A DNA stretch of 52,142 nucleotides from the NCBI GenBank assembly GCA_016763315.1, contig JAESTZ010000099.1, forward strand, positions 1-52,142. Reading direction: 5' to 3'. The first letter of the stretch is position 1; the number at the start of each line of letters is the position of its first letter. Below the pieces are notes generated by a model. The model ran no database searches, was not told the DNA's origin, and saw only the letters and a list, made by a program, of their open reading frames with translations. The stretch comes from Robiginitomaculum sp. (lineage in GTDB: Bacteria; Pseudomonadota; Alphaproteobacteria; Caulobacterales; Maricaulaceae). Below are positions 35,842 through 45,577 of this stretch, piece after piece. The translations under genes and the position numbers were made by a program.

Positions 35842-37416
35842 TTAAAATTTCAATGCAAATGCTTTTCGCACATGAGATAGGGATTTTACCGCCTCTAATG
35901 CCTGAATACTTATCGGCGCATCAATACCTATCAATGATACAGCACGGGATCCTCCATCGGCTCTGCCAAGGTTAAACGTTGCTATATTCACATGATTTGC
36001 ACCAAGTAATTTACCCAAAGCGCCAATATGTCCGGGCTTATCCTCATTGGTTACATAAAGCATGTTTTCACAAAAAGGAGCATCTAACGACACATCATCA
36101 ATTTGCATCACCCTGGGAACTCCGGCAAACAAAGTTCCAGCAAAAACCCGCAAACCATTTTCGTCTTCAAGTCGTATCTCGATAATCGAATCAACGTCAC
36201 CTTTTTGCTCCTCCGACGTCTCTGCCAATTGTATGCCACGCTCGGCTGCCATAACCGGAGCAGAAACTAAATTTACATCCGACAAAATCGGCTTTAACGC
36301 TCCAGCCAAAGCCACAGACGATAATGGTTTTACATTAAGGCTGGCCACCGCACCTTGATATACAATTTCAAAGCGTTGCAAACCCGACGACATGGTTTGC
36401 CCAGCCAGCAGACCAAGCTTCTCTGCTAGTGCCAGAAACGGCTTTAAGCGCGGAGCATCTTCTGCCGAGACACTAGGAGCATTCAAAGCGTTCGCTACTG
36501 CGCCAGTAATAAGGAAATCACTCATTTGCCGGGCAACTTGCACCGCAACATTCTCTTGCGCCTCGTGGGTTGAAGCCCCCAAATGCGGAGTTCCAACAAA
36601 ATTTGGCAACGTGAACAATGGATTATCAATTACCGGCTCTTTGGCAAACACATCCAATGCTGCAGCCCGCACATGACCACTTACCAAACCGGCATAAAGA
36701 GCGGTTTCATCAATTAAGCCACCTCTGGCGCAATTTACAATCATCACCCCGGCTTTAGTCTGGTTCAAAGCGTCGGCCGACAGTATATTTCTGGTTTGAT
36801 CAGTGATCGGAGTGTGTAAGCTAATTACATCTGACTTTGTTAGAAGCTCCGGTAAATCGACTTTTCTAACACCAATTTCAATCGCTCTCTCATTGGTAAG
36901 ATACGGATCATACGCCAACACATTCATCTTTAGACCCAAGGCACGCTCAGCCACCAAAGCGCCAATATTACCACAACCTATTAGCCCCAATGTTTTACCA
37001 AACAGCTCGGTTCCAACAAACTTTGGTTTCTCCCATTTGCCTTCACGGGTTGAGCGATCCGCCGCAGGAATATTACGCGCACAGGCAAACATCATGGCAA
37101 TCGCATGCTCTGCCGTGGTGACAGCATTGCCAAAAGGTGTGTTCATTACCACGATCCCTTTGGCACTAGCTGCCGGAATATCGATATTATCAACACCGAT
37201 CCCGGCTCGGCCAATGACTTTCAAGTTTTTTGCAGCAGCAATCAACTTTTCATCCGGACGAGTTCGCGAACGAACTACCAGACCATCATATTCACCAATT
37301 ATTTCAAGCAATTCAGCACGGGACATATCTGTTTTAACATCAGTCTCTACGCCATTTTCGGCAAACACCTGCAATGCCGCAGGCGATAATTTATCAGCAA
37401 TCAATACTTTTGGCAT
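35842..37416 (-). CDS. serA: D-3-phosphoglycerate dehydrogenase
   Basis: SerA oxidises 3-phosphoglycerate to 3-phosphohydroxypyruvate with NAD, the first step of serine synthesis. The 524-residue protein has the NAD motif LGLIGCGNIGALV, VIGRAGIGVDNID, the catalytic Arg in NCARGGLIDETAL, Glu in DVFAKEP and the His in GTPHLGAST. An intervening domain (about 320-445) and a C-terminal ACT domain (about 450-525) follow, the site of possible serine feedback. The ATG at 37416 has GGAGG upstream; the earlier in-frame ATG at 37428 lies in that site. It is followed by the PagL-like gene. Confidence 0.96.
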   Translation of the reverse strand: MPKVLIADKLSPAALQVFAENGVETDVKTDMSRAELLEIIGEYDGLVVRSRTRPDEKLIAAAKNLKVIGRAGIGVDNIDIPAASAKGIVVMNTPFGNAVTTAEHAIAMMFACARNIPAADRSTREGKWEKPKFVGTELFGKTLGLIGCGNIGALVAERALGLKMNVLAYDPYLTNERAIEIGVRKVDLPELLTKSDVISLHTPITDQTRNILSADALNQTKAGVMIVNCARGGLIDETALYAGLVSGHVRAAALDVFAKEPVIDNPLFTLPNFVGTPHLGASTHEAQENVAVQVARQMSDFLITGAVANALNAPSVSAEDAPRLKPFLALAEKLGLLAGQTMSSGLQRFEIVYQGAVASLNVKPLSSVALAGALKPILSDVNLVSAPVMAAERGIQLAETSEEQKGDVDSIIEIRLEDENGLRVFAGTLFAGVPRVMQIDDVSLDAPFCENMLYVTNEDKPGHIGALGKLLGANHVNIATFNLGRADGGSRAVSLIGIDAPISIQALEAVKSLSHVRKAFALKF

Positions 37417-37470
37417 TTCTGCCTCCATCTATATTTTATCAAAAGGAATTTTGGTTAGTTTTCTTTGCGA

Positions 37471-37516
37471 TCCATCAACTTATCCAAAACCGGTACCCAC
37501 TTTTTGGATCGATGGA
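37471..37516. repeat. palindromic repeat overlapping the serC 3' end
   Basis: The arms TCCATC/GATGGA and ATCCAAAA/TTTTGGAT pair around the core ACCGGTACCCACT. The core is the same as in the repeat at 116-134 (AAAACCGGTACCCACTTTT, 37486-37504 here). It overlaps the last codons of serC and supplies its C-terminal residues. It may also end serC transcripts before serA. Confidence 0.65.
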
Positions 37517-38691
37517 CTGTATGCGCCCAAAGCCTTATCGTAAGCCCAGTCCAACCAAGTAGTTAGAAGCTGAAGATCGCTTTTCTCGATCGTGGCTCCA
37601 CACCAGATGCGAAGCCCCGGCGGGGCATCACGATAGCCACCAATGTCAAATGCCGCAGCTTCTTGTTCCAACAAAGCGGTCATTCGCTTCACCAGAGCAC
37701 TTTGCTCGACAACTGGTAATGATCGAATTTTTGGATCAGCAAACTGCAAACAAACTCCGGTATTTGAGCGCGTTTTCGGATCAGCAGCTAGAAAACCCAC
37801 CCAAGGGGTTTTGGAAACCCAGCTTTCCATCACTGCCAAATTATCATCACACCGTTGGTGCAAAGCCTCCAGTCCACCAAGACCTAAACCCCAATTCAAA
37901 GTATCAATATAGTCCTCGACACATAACATGCTTGGCGTATTGATGGTCGAACCGGTGAAAAAACTTTCATTTATCTTTCCATTTTTGGTCAAACGGAAAA
38001 TCTTTGGAACCGGCCAAGTTGGCGCGTAGCTTTCAAGTCTTTGCACAGCACGAGGCGATAAAACAATCATCCCATGCGCGGCCTCACCGCCCATGACCTT
38101 TTGCCATGACCAAGTAACCACATCTAACTTGCCCCAATCTAATTTTTGCGCAAATGCAGCAGACGTGGCATCGCAAATCGTTAAACCCGATCGCTCATCA
38201 CCAATCCAGTCAGCATTTGGCACCCGAACCCCCGAAGTAGTCCCATTCCATGTAAAAATCACATCCGCATCTTCGCGGACACCATCTAAATCTGGTAAAC
38301 TTCCATAAGGCGCGTCCAACACTCGTACATCTGACAGTTTTAACTGCTGGCAAATATCTGTTTCCCAGCCTTTGCCGAAACTCTCCCATACCAATACGTC
38401 CACCGGCTTTGATCCCAGCAGGCTCCAAAGTGCCATTTCCATCGCCCCTGTATCAGAGGCCGGAGCAATACCAATTCGATAATCATCTGGTATTTGCAAT
38501 AATTGACGCGACAAATCTATCGCTTGTTGTAAGCGTTGTTTGCCAATTTTATGTCTATGGGAACGGCCAAGTGGCGCGTTTTGAAGGTTTGCAAGCGACC
38601 AGTTTGGTCGTTTCTTACAAGGACCTGATGAAAACCTAGCATCATCAGGTCGATTTACCGGCATTGGCGCCGGTTTAGCGTGAAGTATCAT
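37480..38691 (-). CDS. serC: phosphoserine aminotransferase
   Basis: SerC transfers an amino group from glutamate to phosphohydroxypyruvate, the second step of serine synthesis. The 403-residue protein has the PLP-fold features [25 protein letters not shown] and the PLP lysine in [17 protein letters not shown], matching the alphaproteobacterial SerC type (also used in vitamin B6 synthesis). The ATG at 38691 has AGGAGAC upstream. The frame stays open to 38751, but that part is the structured leader. The last eight residues, QKVGTGFG, are encoded by a palindromic repeat. Confidence 0.95.
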   Translation of the reverse strand: MILHAKPAPMPVNRPDDARFSSGPCKKRPNWSLANLQNAPLGRSHRHKIGKQRLQQAIDLSRQLLQIPDDYRIGIAPASDTGAMEMALWSLLGSKPVDVLVWESFGKGWETDICQQLKLSDVRVLDAPYGSLPDLDGVREDADVIFTWNGTTSGVRVPNADWIGDERSGLTICDATSAAFAQKLDWGKLDVVTWSWQKVMGGEAAHGMIVLSPRAVQRLESYAPTWPVPKIFRLTKNGKINESFFTGSTINTPSMLCVEDYIDTLNWGLGLGGLEALHQRCDDNLAVMESWVSKTPWVGFLAADPKTRSNTGVCLQFADPKIRSLPVVEQSALVKRMTALLEQEAAAFDIGGYRDAPPGLRIWCGATIEKSDLQLLTTWLDWAYDKALGAYSPSIQKVGTGFG

Positions 38692-38749
38692 ATTGTCTCC
38701 TATCCTCACTGGACAGGTACGCACCGTTGGGGGTGCGAAACCCATAGAC
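38692..38749 (-). ncRNA. candidate serC leader RNA motif
   Basis: On the minus strand a leader with the strong stem CGCACC/GGTGCG (38720-38737, six-base loop CCCAAC) is followed by TACCTGTCCAGTGAGGATA and the AGGAG ribosome site. It lies directly ahead of the serC start. A conserved serC leader RNA of alphaproteobacteria has been described, and this layout fits it in position and form. I cannot check it against a covariance model, and its ligand is unknown. Confidence 0.55.
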
Positions 38750-38834
38750 ATAATAAGAAACTATTTTCAGTTGGCAATACAGTATCTGCATTTCATTGTT
38801 TGACAGATGCTCACACAAGTGTCACCGCCATGTT

Positions 38835-39749
38835 ATGAGTGATTTACTAAATACAAATGGAAATGGACGACGACCAACAAGGGCTGATTGGATACGCTAT
38901 TGTGTATTAATTTTACTTTGGAGTTCTTCATTTACTTTAACTAAAGTCGCAGTTGTTGAATTATCACCGGCTATAGTTACAGCACTTCGTATCTGGATTG
39001 CTATTGGCCTTTTATACGGCTGGATGGTTTACCGCAAACATAAGTTACCACCGCTATTACCAAAACCTGATGTACGCTGGTTATGGTTATTGCCAGTAGG
39101 GCTTACCGGCTCGTCATTACCGTTTTTGCTTAATGCCTGGGCATTACAATCACTAGATGCCGGATTGGTTAGTATATTGCTAGCAACCATGCCTTTGTCG
39201 GTGGCTTTCTTAGCTCATTTCACCATTGCCGGTGATCGTATGACTTTCGCTAAAATATCAGGTCTGTTACTCGGTCTCTTCGGAGTGGTATTATTAATCG
39301 GCCCATCGGCATTATCAGGGCTTGGCGGCCCAACTACCATAGCGCAATTCGTAATTCTTGGCTGTGCAGTTATGTTTGCAATAAATAGTGTATTGATCCA
39401 TTTCATGCCCGAAACTCCGCCGAGTGTCGCGGCTACTGGAATGTTACTGGTTGGCGGTTTGAGCTTATTACCATTTGCTATTTATGACAGCTTCCAGGCG
39501 CAAATGCCCTCCTTTGGAATTATGGCTGCAGTATTAATTCTTGGACTTGGTGCAACTGGCATCGGTTCAATTTTTTATATGCAGACCTTGCGCAGTGCCG
39601 GCCCTAGTTTTTTAGCAACGGCAAACTATTTTGTACCACCGGTTGCAGTCCTGATAGGCATTGTATTTTTAAAAGAAACTCTCTCAATATTAGCATTTAC
39701 TGCTTTGGCGGTTATCTTCGCGGGAATAATGGTCGAGCGCAGAAAATAG
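38835..39749 (+). CDS. EamA/DMT-superfamily transporter
   Basis: The inner-membrane protein of about 304 residues contains two EamA halves with ten hydrophobic segments. Typical stretches are LILLWSSSFTLTKVAV, SPAIVTALRIWIAIGLLYGW, LPFLLNAWALQSLDAGLVSIL, TMPLSVAFLAHF, FYMQTLRSAGPSFLATANYF and PPVAVLIGIVFLKE. DMT transporters export metabolites such as amino acids; the substrate here is unknown. The ATG at 38835 (MSDLLNTNG) is preferred over the upstream TTG at 38796. It diverges from serC. Confidence 0.85.
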   Translation: MSDLLNTNGNGRRPTRADWIRYCVLILLWSSSFTLTKVAVVELSPAIVTALRIWIAIGLLYGWMVYRKHKLPPLLPKPDVRWLWLLPVGLTGSSLPFLLNAWALQSLDAGLVSILLATMPLSVAFLAHFTIAGDRMTFAKISGLLLGLFGVVLLIGPSALSGLGGPTTIAQFVILGCAVMFAINSVLIHFMPETPPSVAATGMLLVGGLSLLPFAIYDSFQAQMPSFGIMAAVLILGLGATGIGSIFYMQTLRSAGPSFLATANYFVPPVAVLIGIVFLKETLSILAFTALAVIFAGIMVERRK

Positions 39750-39761
39750 CTAAAAAATGAC

Positions 39762-40559
39762 TTAACCAATTTCAATTTGCCCATGCATAAAATCAACCGC
39801 ACCGCCACCAATACGCACCCTGCCCTTATGCAATTCAACATTGACTAAACCACCACGCTTTGAAGCCTGCAAAGCTTGCATTTTGTTGCGATTTAGACGG
39901 TTTGCCCAATATGCAGTAATTTGCGCAAAAGCTGCACCAGTTACCGGATCTTCATCAATTCCGACACCGGGGACAAACACCCGCGTTAAAAAATCAAACG
40001 CTCCATCACCAGGCGCTGAAATAATTAGTTCTCCCGACTCGGTTAAATTTGCTAATTGCACGCCTTCTTCAATATTCAAATTTCTAACAAAGTCCGAATC
40101 GTCAACAACAATGAACGGAAAATCCGCGCCAGCACTGGCAATCACTTTCACCTCTAAAGCTTTCACCAAATCACTGGAAGGTTGCCAAGGGTTTTGTTTT
40201 GCCGCTGGTAAATCAACAATAAAGCCTTGCCCATCGCGCTCGACACTTAACAGGCCACTGGCCGTGGTAAATGTTACCTTACCGAGATCAGGATGTAAGT
40301 GTCGTAAAACACAAACTCCACTGGCGAAAGTCGCATGGCCACAAAGCGGAACTTCGGTGGTCGGGGTAAACCAGCGTAAATTCCAATGAGATGGATCATT
40401 ACTTGCAACAATAAATGCGGTTTCCGAAAGATTGTTCTCCATAGCAATGTTTTGCATCAATATTGGATCTAGCGGTTTACTTAACGGAATTACTGCCGCC
40501 GGATTGCCGGTAAATTCCCCATTGCTAAAAGCATCTATTTGATAAATATCAAGTTTCAT
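39762..40559 (-). CDS. PhzF-family isomerase/epimerase
   Basis: This 265-residue protein has the diaminopimelate-epimerase fold of the PhzF family: DAFSNGEFTGNPAAVIPL, NLSETAFIV with the conserved Glu, LRWFTPTTEVPLCGHATFAS, and VDEDPVTGAAFAQI-like near the C-terminus. Most members have no known substrate. Its ATG overlaps the thiD stop (ATGA), so it is co-transcribed with thiD and folP. It ends 12 nt from the convergent transporter gene. Confidence 0.9.
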   Translation of the reverse strand: MKLDIYQIDAFSNGEFTGNPAAVIPLSKPLDPILMQNIAMENNLSETAFIVASNDPSHWNLRWFTPTTEVPLCGHATFASGVCVLRHLHPDLGKVTFTTASGLLSVERDGQGFIVDLPAAKQNPWQPSSDLVKALEVKVIASAGADFPFIVVDDSDFVRNLNIEEGVQLANLTESGELIISAPGDGAFDFLTRVFVPGVGIDEDPVTGAAFAQITAYWANRLNRNKMQALQASKRGGLVNVELHKGRVRIGGGAVDFMHGQIEIG

Positions 40560-41362
40560 TTGTCTCTCTTAAATAACCAATTATGAGCCAATGGCCCGTG
40601 ACCACGACCTAGTTTGGGTGCATGAATTATTGCCTTTAATACATATTCCCGCGCCATTCTTACTGCCTCGTCCAATTGTAAATCTTGCGCAAGATAAACA
40701 GCTATCGCACTGGACAAGGTGCAGCCAGTGCCATGCGTGTGCATTGTATTAATTCTTGGGCTTTCAAAAACCGCCTCGCCCTGTTCTGATAATAACAGGT
40801 CGTAAATTGTATCACCCGCTATATGACCGCCTTTGATCAACACGGATTTTGCACCTAATTGCCGCAATTCTTCGGCCGCTTTGCGCTGGTCTTGTAAATT
40901 GTTGACCGGCCTTGAGGCCAATTTACTTGCTTCGGGTGCATTTGGTGTAAGCAAATAAGTTTGCGGTAACAACTCTTCGGTCATCTTGCTAATTGCATCT
41001 TCGGACAACAAGCTGGAACCGCCCTTGGCGATCATTACCGGATCCAGAACTATTGGTATCTCCCGACCTCGCAACTCGTCAGACACCGCAGAAACAATAT
41101 CCGCGTTTCCCAACATGCCGATTTTAATTACATCAACGGCGAAATCATCAAGCACTGATCTTATTTGTGCGCGTACTAAATCAACGTCCAAAAACTGTAT
41201 TTGCTGCACCCCTTTGGTGTTTTGCGCAGTAATTGCGGTAATTGCACTGGCAGCGTAACCACCCAATACAGTTATTGTTTTGATGTCTGCCTGAACACCA
41301 GCACCACCGCCGCTATCTGATCCGGCAATAGTCAACACCACTGGTTGCGGCTGTTTATTCAT
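40556..41362 (-). CDS. thiD: hydroxymethylpyrimidine kinase / phosphomethylpyrimidine kinase
   Basis: ThiD phosphorylates HMP and then HMP phosphate for thiamine synthesis. The 268-residue ribokinase-like protein has VVLTIAGSDSGGGAGVQADIKT, VIKIGMLGN, VLDPVMIAKGG, LLTPNAPEASKL and the C-terminal MHTHGTGCTLSSAIAVYL with the catalytic Asp position replaced by the usual GTGCT loop. It starts inside the last 8 nt of folP and overlaps the PhzF gene. Thiamine riboswitch control is not seen here. Confidence 0.95.
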   Translation of the reverse strand: MNKQPQPVVLTIAGSDSGGGAGVQADIKTITVLGGYAASAITAITAQNTKGVQQIQFLDVDLVRAQIRSVLDDFAVDVIKIGMLGNADIVSAVSDELRGREIPIVLDPVMIAKGGSSLLSEDAISKMTEELLPQTYLLTPNAPEASKLASRPVNNLQDQRKAAEELRQLGAKSVLIKGGHIAGDTIYDLLLSEQGEAVFESPRINTMHTHGTGCTLSSAIAVYLAQDLQLDEAVRMAREYVLKAIIHAPKLGRGHGPLAHNWLFKRDK

Positions 41363-42206
41363 CTGTTTTTCCTTGAGAATTTACCGCCTTTAATACTCTC
41401 AACATTTGCAAGGTTTCTCGCACATCATGAACTCTAACCATTGCCACCCTTTGGTAGTACGCCGCCGCTACCATAGCCAGTGAGCCACCCAGTCGGTCAT
41501 CTGTGAGCACGGAAGAATCAAGTTCACCGATTAAGCGTTTTCGCGAAGCGCCAAGCATCACTGGGAAATCGGTTTGTTCCTGTAACTTGTCCAGATTAGC
41601 CAGTAACTTCAGGTTATCTTGCAAGCTTTTTCCAAAACCTATACCCGGATCTATAATGATGTTATCTTTGGCAACACCGGCTTGCAAAGCAGCATCAATT
41701 CGACTTTGCAAGAAATCCGACACATCACAAAACACATCGTCATATACCGGATCATCTTGCATAGTTTTAGGTTGCCCTTGCATATGCATAAGGATCACCG
41801 GACAGCCAAGTTCGGCTGCCTTGGCCAATGATGTCGGCTCATAACACAAAGCACTAACATCATTCCAGATATTGGCTCCTGCCGCCATTGCTTGTTCTGC
41901 CACTTGTGGCTTCATAGTATCAATCGAGATCGGTATTTCTGATTGTTGCCGGACACCGGCGATCACCGGCACAATTCGTGATAGCTCTTCATCAACAGAA
42001 ACTCTAATTGCTCCAGGCCTTGTACTCTCACCACCGACATCAACAAGGTCAGCGCCCTGCGCGGCCAAAGTAAGAGCGTGTTTTGTGGCTATTACAGGGT
42101 CTGCATATAACCCGCCATCGGAAAAACTATCCGGGGTTACATTTACAATTCCACAAACCAGTGGCCAGCTAGACGAATTGAAATCTTTGTCGTCTAGAAT
42201 AGCCAA
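41355..42206 (-). CDS. folP: dihydropteroate synthase
   Basis: FolP joins p-aminobenzoate to the pterin diphosphate in folate synthesis and is the sulfonamide target. The 283-residue TIM barrel has CGIVNVTPDSFSDGG, DLVDVGGESTRPGA, IPISIDTMKP, ANIWNDVSAL, CPVILMHMQGQPKTMQ, IIIDPGIGFGKS and VMLGASRKRLIG. These are all the family motifs. It starts 3 nt after ftsH ends and overlaps thiD by 8 nt. The folP position after ftsH is common in proteobacteria. Confidence 0.96.
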   Translation of the reverse strand: MAILDDKDFNSSSWPLVCGIVNVTPDSFSDGGLYADPVIATKHALTLAAQGADLVDVGGESTRPGAIRVSVDEELSRIVPVIAGVRQQSEIPISIDTMKPQVAEQAMAAGANIWNDVSALCYEPTSLAKAAELGCPVILMHMQGQPKTMQDDPVYDDVFCDVSDFLQSRIDAALQAGVAKDNIIIDPGIGFGKSLQDNLKLLANLDKLQEQTDFPVMLGASRKRLIGELDSSVLTDDRLGGSLAMVAAAYYQRVAMVRVHDVRETLQMLRVLKAVNSQGKTDE

Positions 42207-42209
42207 AGA

Positions 42210-44147
42210 TCACGCGCCTTGTGGTTCTGGCCCGTCTTTTTTACCGGCCTTTGGTTTTGGCTTTGGTTTTTTGCCACCTGAAGTTACCGGCACCGCAGCA
42301 CCGGGGCCTTTTGGTTTTGGAGTTTCTTCCGGATCAGGACGGTTTGGGCGCTTACCTTTGATCAAACCTTCAATTTCTTCGCCAGTTAGAGTCTCAAACT
42401 CAATCAACCCTTCGGCGACTGCTTTCCAAGCCTTTTTGTGTTTGGTTAAAATCGCTCGTGCAGCGACTTCACCTTCATCAACAAAACGTTTGGTTTCTTC
42501 CTCGATCAATTTTGCCGTTTCAGGTGAAATAGAACTGCTACGCATTAACTGCTGTCCCAAGAACACTTCGCCGCCATCATCGCCATAGGAAATATTCCCT
42601 AGTTTTTCCGAGAATCCCCATTTGGTAACCATTGCCTTGGCCAAGCCTGTTGCCACCTGAATATCAGAAGAAGCACCAGACGTAACATTTTTCGCTCCGA
42701 ATGCTAATTCTTCAGCAACCCGTCCGCCCATCAGTATGGCTAAACGAGATGTCATTTCTTCAAAACTTTGCGAATATTTATCATCTTCTGGCAATTGCAT
42801 TACCATACCCAAAGCCCGGCCACGGGGAATAATGGTTGCTTTGTGAACAGGATCTGCCGCCGGCACTTTCATCGCCACAACAGCGTGGCCAGCTTCGTGA
42901 TAGGCAGTCATCCGCTTTTCTTTTTCGCTCATCACCATAGAGCGCCGTTCTGCGCCCATCATTACTTTGTCCTTGGCATCTTCAAAGTCGATCATAGTGA
43001 CAATGCGTTTTTCGCGCCTTGCCGCCAATAACGCTGCTTCATTACATAGGTTTGCCAGATCAGCTCCGGAAAAACCCGGTGTCCCTCTGGCGATAACCCG
43101 AACATCAACATCGGCAGCGGTCGGAATATCCTTGGTGTGAATTTTAAGGATCTTCTCACGACCCAAAATATCCGGGTTTGGCACCGTAACTTGCCGATCA
43201 AACCGTCCGGGGCGCAATAAAGCAGTGTCCAATACGTCCGGGCGATTAGTCGCCGCAATCAGGATAATGCCTTCATTAGTTTCAAAACCGTCCATTTCGA
43301 CCAATAACTGATTCAAAGTCTGTTCGCGCTCATCATTACCGCCACCAAGACCGGCACCACGAGAACGGCCCACCGCATCAATTTCATCAATAAATATAAT
43401 ACACGGAGCATTCTTTTTGGCCTGTTCGAACATGTCGCGAACCCGACTGGCACCAACACCGACAAACATTTCGACAAAGTCAGAACCTGAGATCGAGAAA
43501 AACGGAACACCGGCTTCGCCCGCAATCGCCCGTGCCAACAAGGTTTTACCGGTACCAGGAGGGCCAACTAACAATGCACCGCGTGGGATTTTTCCGCCCA
43601 AGCGTTGGAATTTGGAAGGGTCTTTTAGAAATTCAACAATTTCTTCTAGTTCTTCTTTGGCTTCGTCAATACCGGCCACATCGCTAAACATCACCTTACC
43701 TTGACGTTCGGTAAGCAATTTCGCCTTGGATTTACCAAAGCCCATCGCTCCGCCTTTGCCGCCACCTTGCATTTGGCGCATGTAAAACAACCAAAACCCG
43801 ATCAGTAATAAAATCGGTAAAAAATTCATCAAAATCGTAAACAGCACACTGCGGCTTTCTTCCTTTACCGTCACATCAACCCCAGCCGCACTTAACTGAG
43901 AAACCAAAGCGGTATCCGGAAACGTCGTTGTCGATATAAAAGTTTCGCCATTGGCATAGGTGCCTGACAATTTCATCCCGTTTAGATTAACAGTGGAAAC
44001 TTGGCCAGCTTCGGCCTCGCGCATCAATGTTGAGAAACTGATCTCATTGGTTATCGGTTTTGTGTTGCTGGTTCCTTGAACCATGGAAAATAGCGAGACC
44101 ACCAACAAGATGATAATCGCCCATAATAGTAAATTTCGCATGGCCAT
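42210..44147 (-). CDS. ftsH: ATP-dependent zinc metalloprotease FtsH
   Basis: FtsH is the membrane AAA protease that degrades membrane and regulatory proteins. The 645-residue protein has two N-terminal membrane segments ([18 protein letters not shown] and [21 protein letters not shown]), Walker A GPPGTGKT near residue 200, [10 protein letters not shown], the second region of homology ([21 protein letters not shown]) and the zinc site HEAGH near 420. A C-terminal Lys/Pro-rich tail follows. It heads the folP-thiD-PhzF operon. A short AT-rich promoter region lies upstream, adjoining the tilS end. Confidence 0.97.
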   Translation of the reverse strand: MAMRNLLLWAIIILLVVSLFSMVQGTSNTKPITNEISFSTLMREAEAGQVSTVNLNGMKLSGTYANGETFISTTTFPDTALVSQLSAAGVDVTVKEESRSVLFTILMNFLPILLLIGFWLFYMRQMQGGGKGGAMGFGKSKAKLLTERQGKVMFSDVAGIDEAKEELEEIVEFLKDPSKFQRLGGKIPRGALLVGPPGTGKTLLARAIAGEAGVPFFSISGSDFVEMFVGVGASRVRDMFEQAKKNAPCIIFIDEIDAVGRSRGAGLGGGNDEREQTLNQLLVEMDGFETNEGIILIAATNRPDVLDTALLRPGRFDRQVTVPNPDILGREKILKIHTKDIPTAADVDVRVIARGTPGFSGADLANLCNEAALLAARREKRIVTMIDFEDAKDKVMMGAERRSMVMSEKEKRMTAYHEAGHAVVAMKVPAADPVHKATIIPRGRALGMVMQLPEDDKYSQSFEEMTSRLAILMGGRVAEELAFGAKNVTSGASSDIQVATGLAKAMVTKWGFSEKLGNISYGDDGGEVFLGQQLMRSSSISPETAKLIEEETKRFVDEGEVAARAILTKHKKAWKAVAEGLIEFETLTGEEIEGLIKGKRPNRPDPEETPKPKGPGAAVPVTSGGKKPKPKPKAGKKDGPEPQGA

Positions 44148-44260
44148 CGTTTCGCTTCCTTACTCGTTTTTGTATTCAGTGTTCTAAATGGGGATAATTT
44201 ATCTTCGTGCAATGGCAAAATTCGAACAATTGCATGGTTTTGCCGTAATATTCTATCATC

Positions 44261-45577
44261 TTATGCGAATATGGTGCCAGTTTCCAACCCTCTTTGCGCA
44301 CCTGCAAACAAAATGGACTTGGGTGCGGACACCGGCAGCACCTGTTTTTTGCCGTCCGGGGTACACAAAACAGGTAACGTCTTGCGAGCAAAAGCCGGTA
44401 CCAAGGCAAGGGCCGAGCGTTGAGCCGCACCCATTGAGCCTCCACACACACCCAATGGCATCAGCACGCCTAATTCTGGGGTTCGGATCAGCCAACGGTT
44501 GTCAAACCAAACCGGCTCCATAAACGCGGAAATTGGTACCGTCAAAGGCGGCCTTCCATCGCGACCACAAACCGCGCCTGGGTCGCGATACACAAAAACC
44601 TGCTGGTCTTTACGGCGCAATACACAGCCATTAACCGCGCAAGCCCGACCGGTTTCGATCACCCGTTGCCAGCGCTCAACCAGCTTCACGCCGCGATGTT
44701 TACACCGCTGCGCCCCTGAGACACCGAGTATTACTTGTTCGAAAAGGCGCGCCAAGGTCGTCCCGCAAACTATGCGGGTGATATTGGTGTGCACCCAGGC
44801 AAATCCGAACGGACTAAATCCAACATGATCTGTAATGAGCGGCTCCAATTGCACCTGCTCGTCACGGTGCAAATTTTGAAACTGGGCCATTGCCCGTTCT
44901 GTGGACTTTAGGCTAAACCCTGCCGCTTGCAGATCAGCTAATTGGTCCCGCAATTGCACTCGCGCATAGCGCCGGTCGGCATTTGCAGGGTCTTCAATCC
45001 AACTGATCTGCGCCTGTCGCAACTCTTCACGAAGCTGTGCCCGCGAAGTTTTCAACAAAGGCCGACAAACCCGCAATCCAAACCCTTCGGGCCACAAGGG
45101 ATAGGGCGCATCAACGCCCATCGCCGCCAACCCATGCGGACCGGAACCCGCCGCGAGCCGTAACAAAAACGTCTCGCTTTGGTCATCACAGGTATGGGCC
45201 AACAATAAACGATGGGTATGTAAGGCATGAAGCGCATCAGCCAACAATGAAAACCGAGCGTGACGAGCGCTAGCATGACCGACCAAAGGTGTACCAAGCC
45301 ATGGTAAAATTTGGACTTGTGCACCTAAGCTGTGAGCCAGTTTAGCCGCCCGCTCGGCTTCGGCATTGGCACCCGGTTTCATCCGATGATTGACGATCAA
45401 TGCATGAACAGGCCGGGCGTTACGCTTGGCTATTTTGACCAAGCGCGCCAGCAAAGCGGTAGAATCGCCACCGCCGGAAAAACCAATGACAAATGGTTCG
45501 CTTTGATCAAAGTCAGCCAAAATACGGGCAAAAAAATCCGCAGGTTCCGCAGTCATGGCTTCGGCTATGGCGAGCAA
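44261..45577 (-). CDS. tilS: tRNA(Ile)-lysidine synthetase
   Basis: TilS modifies C34 of tRNA-Ile(CAU) to lysidine so that it reads AUA. The 438-residue protein has the PP-loop FVIGFSGGGDSTALLARL, VNHRMKPGANAEAE, LLAHTCDDQSETFLLRLAAGSGPHGLAAM, and ISWIEDPANADRRYAR. A diverged C-terminal domain follows from about residue 230. The start may be 45577 or the ATG at 45553 (MTAEPADFF); the first overlaps the cpoB 3' end by 13 nt. Confidence 0.92.
   Translation of the reverse strand: MLAIAEAMTAEPADFFARILADFDQSEPFVIGFSGGGDSTALLARLVKIAKRNARPVHALIVNHRMKPGANAEAERAAKLAHSLGAQVQILPWLGTPLVGHASARHARFSLLADALHALHTHRLLLAHTCDDQSETFLLRLAAGSGPHGLAAMGVDAPYPLWPEGFGLRVCRPLLKTSRAQLREELRQAQISWIEDPANADRRYARVQLRDQLADLQAAGFSLKSTERAMAQFQNLHRDEQVQLEPLITDHVGFSPFGFAWVHTNITRIVCGTTLARLFEQVILGVSGAQRCKHRGVKLVERWQRVIETGRACAVNGCVLRRKDQQVFVYRDPGAVCGRDGRPPLTVPISAFMEPVWFDNRWLIRTPELGVLMPLGVCGGSMGAAQRSALALVPAFARKTLPVLCTPDGKKQVLPVSAPKSILFAGAQRGLETGTIFA

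Noticed and set aside
36803-37543. 246-residue open frame on the plus strand
   Set aside because: It is antisense to serA and the end of serC, has no family features, and its codon pattern mirrors the real genes.
44176-44451. 91-residue frame in the ftsH-tilS spacer
   Set aside because: It mostly overlaps the tilS 3' end in another frame and shows no conserved motif.
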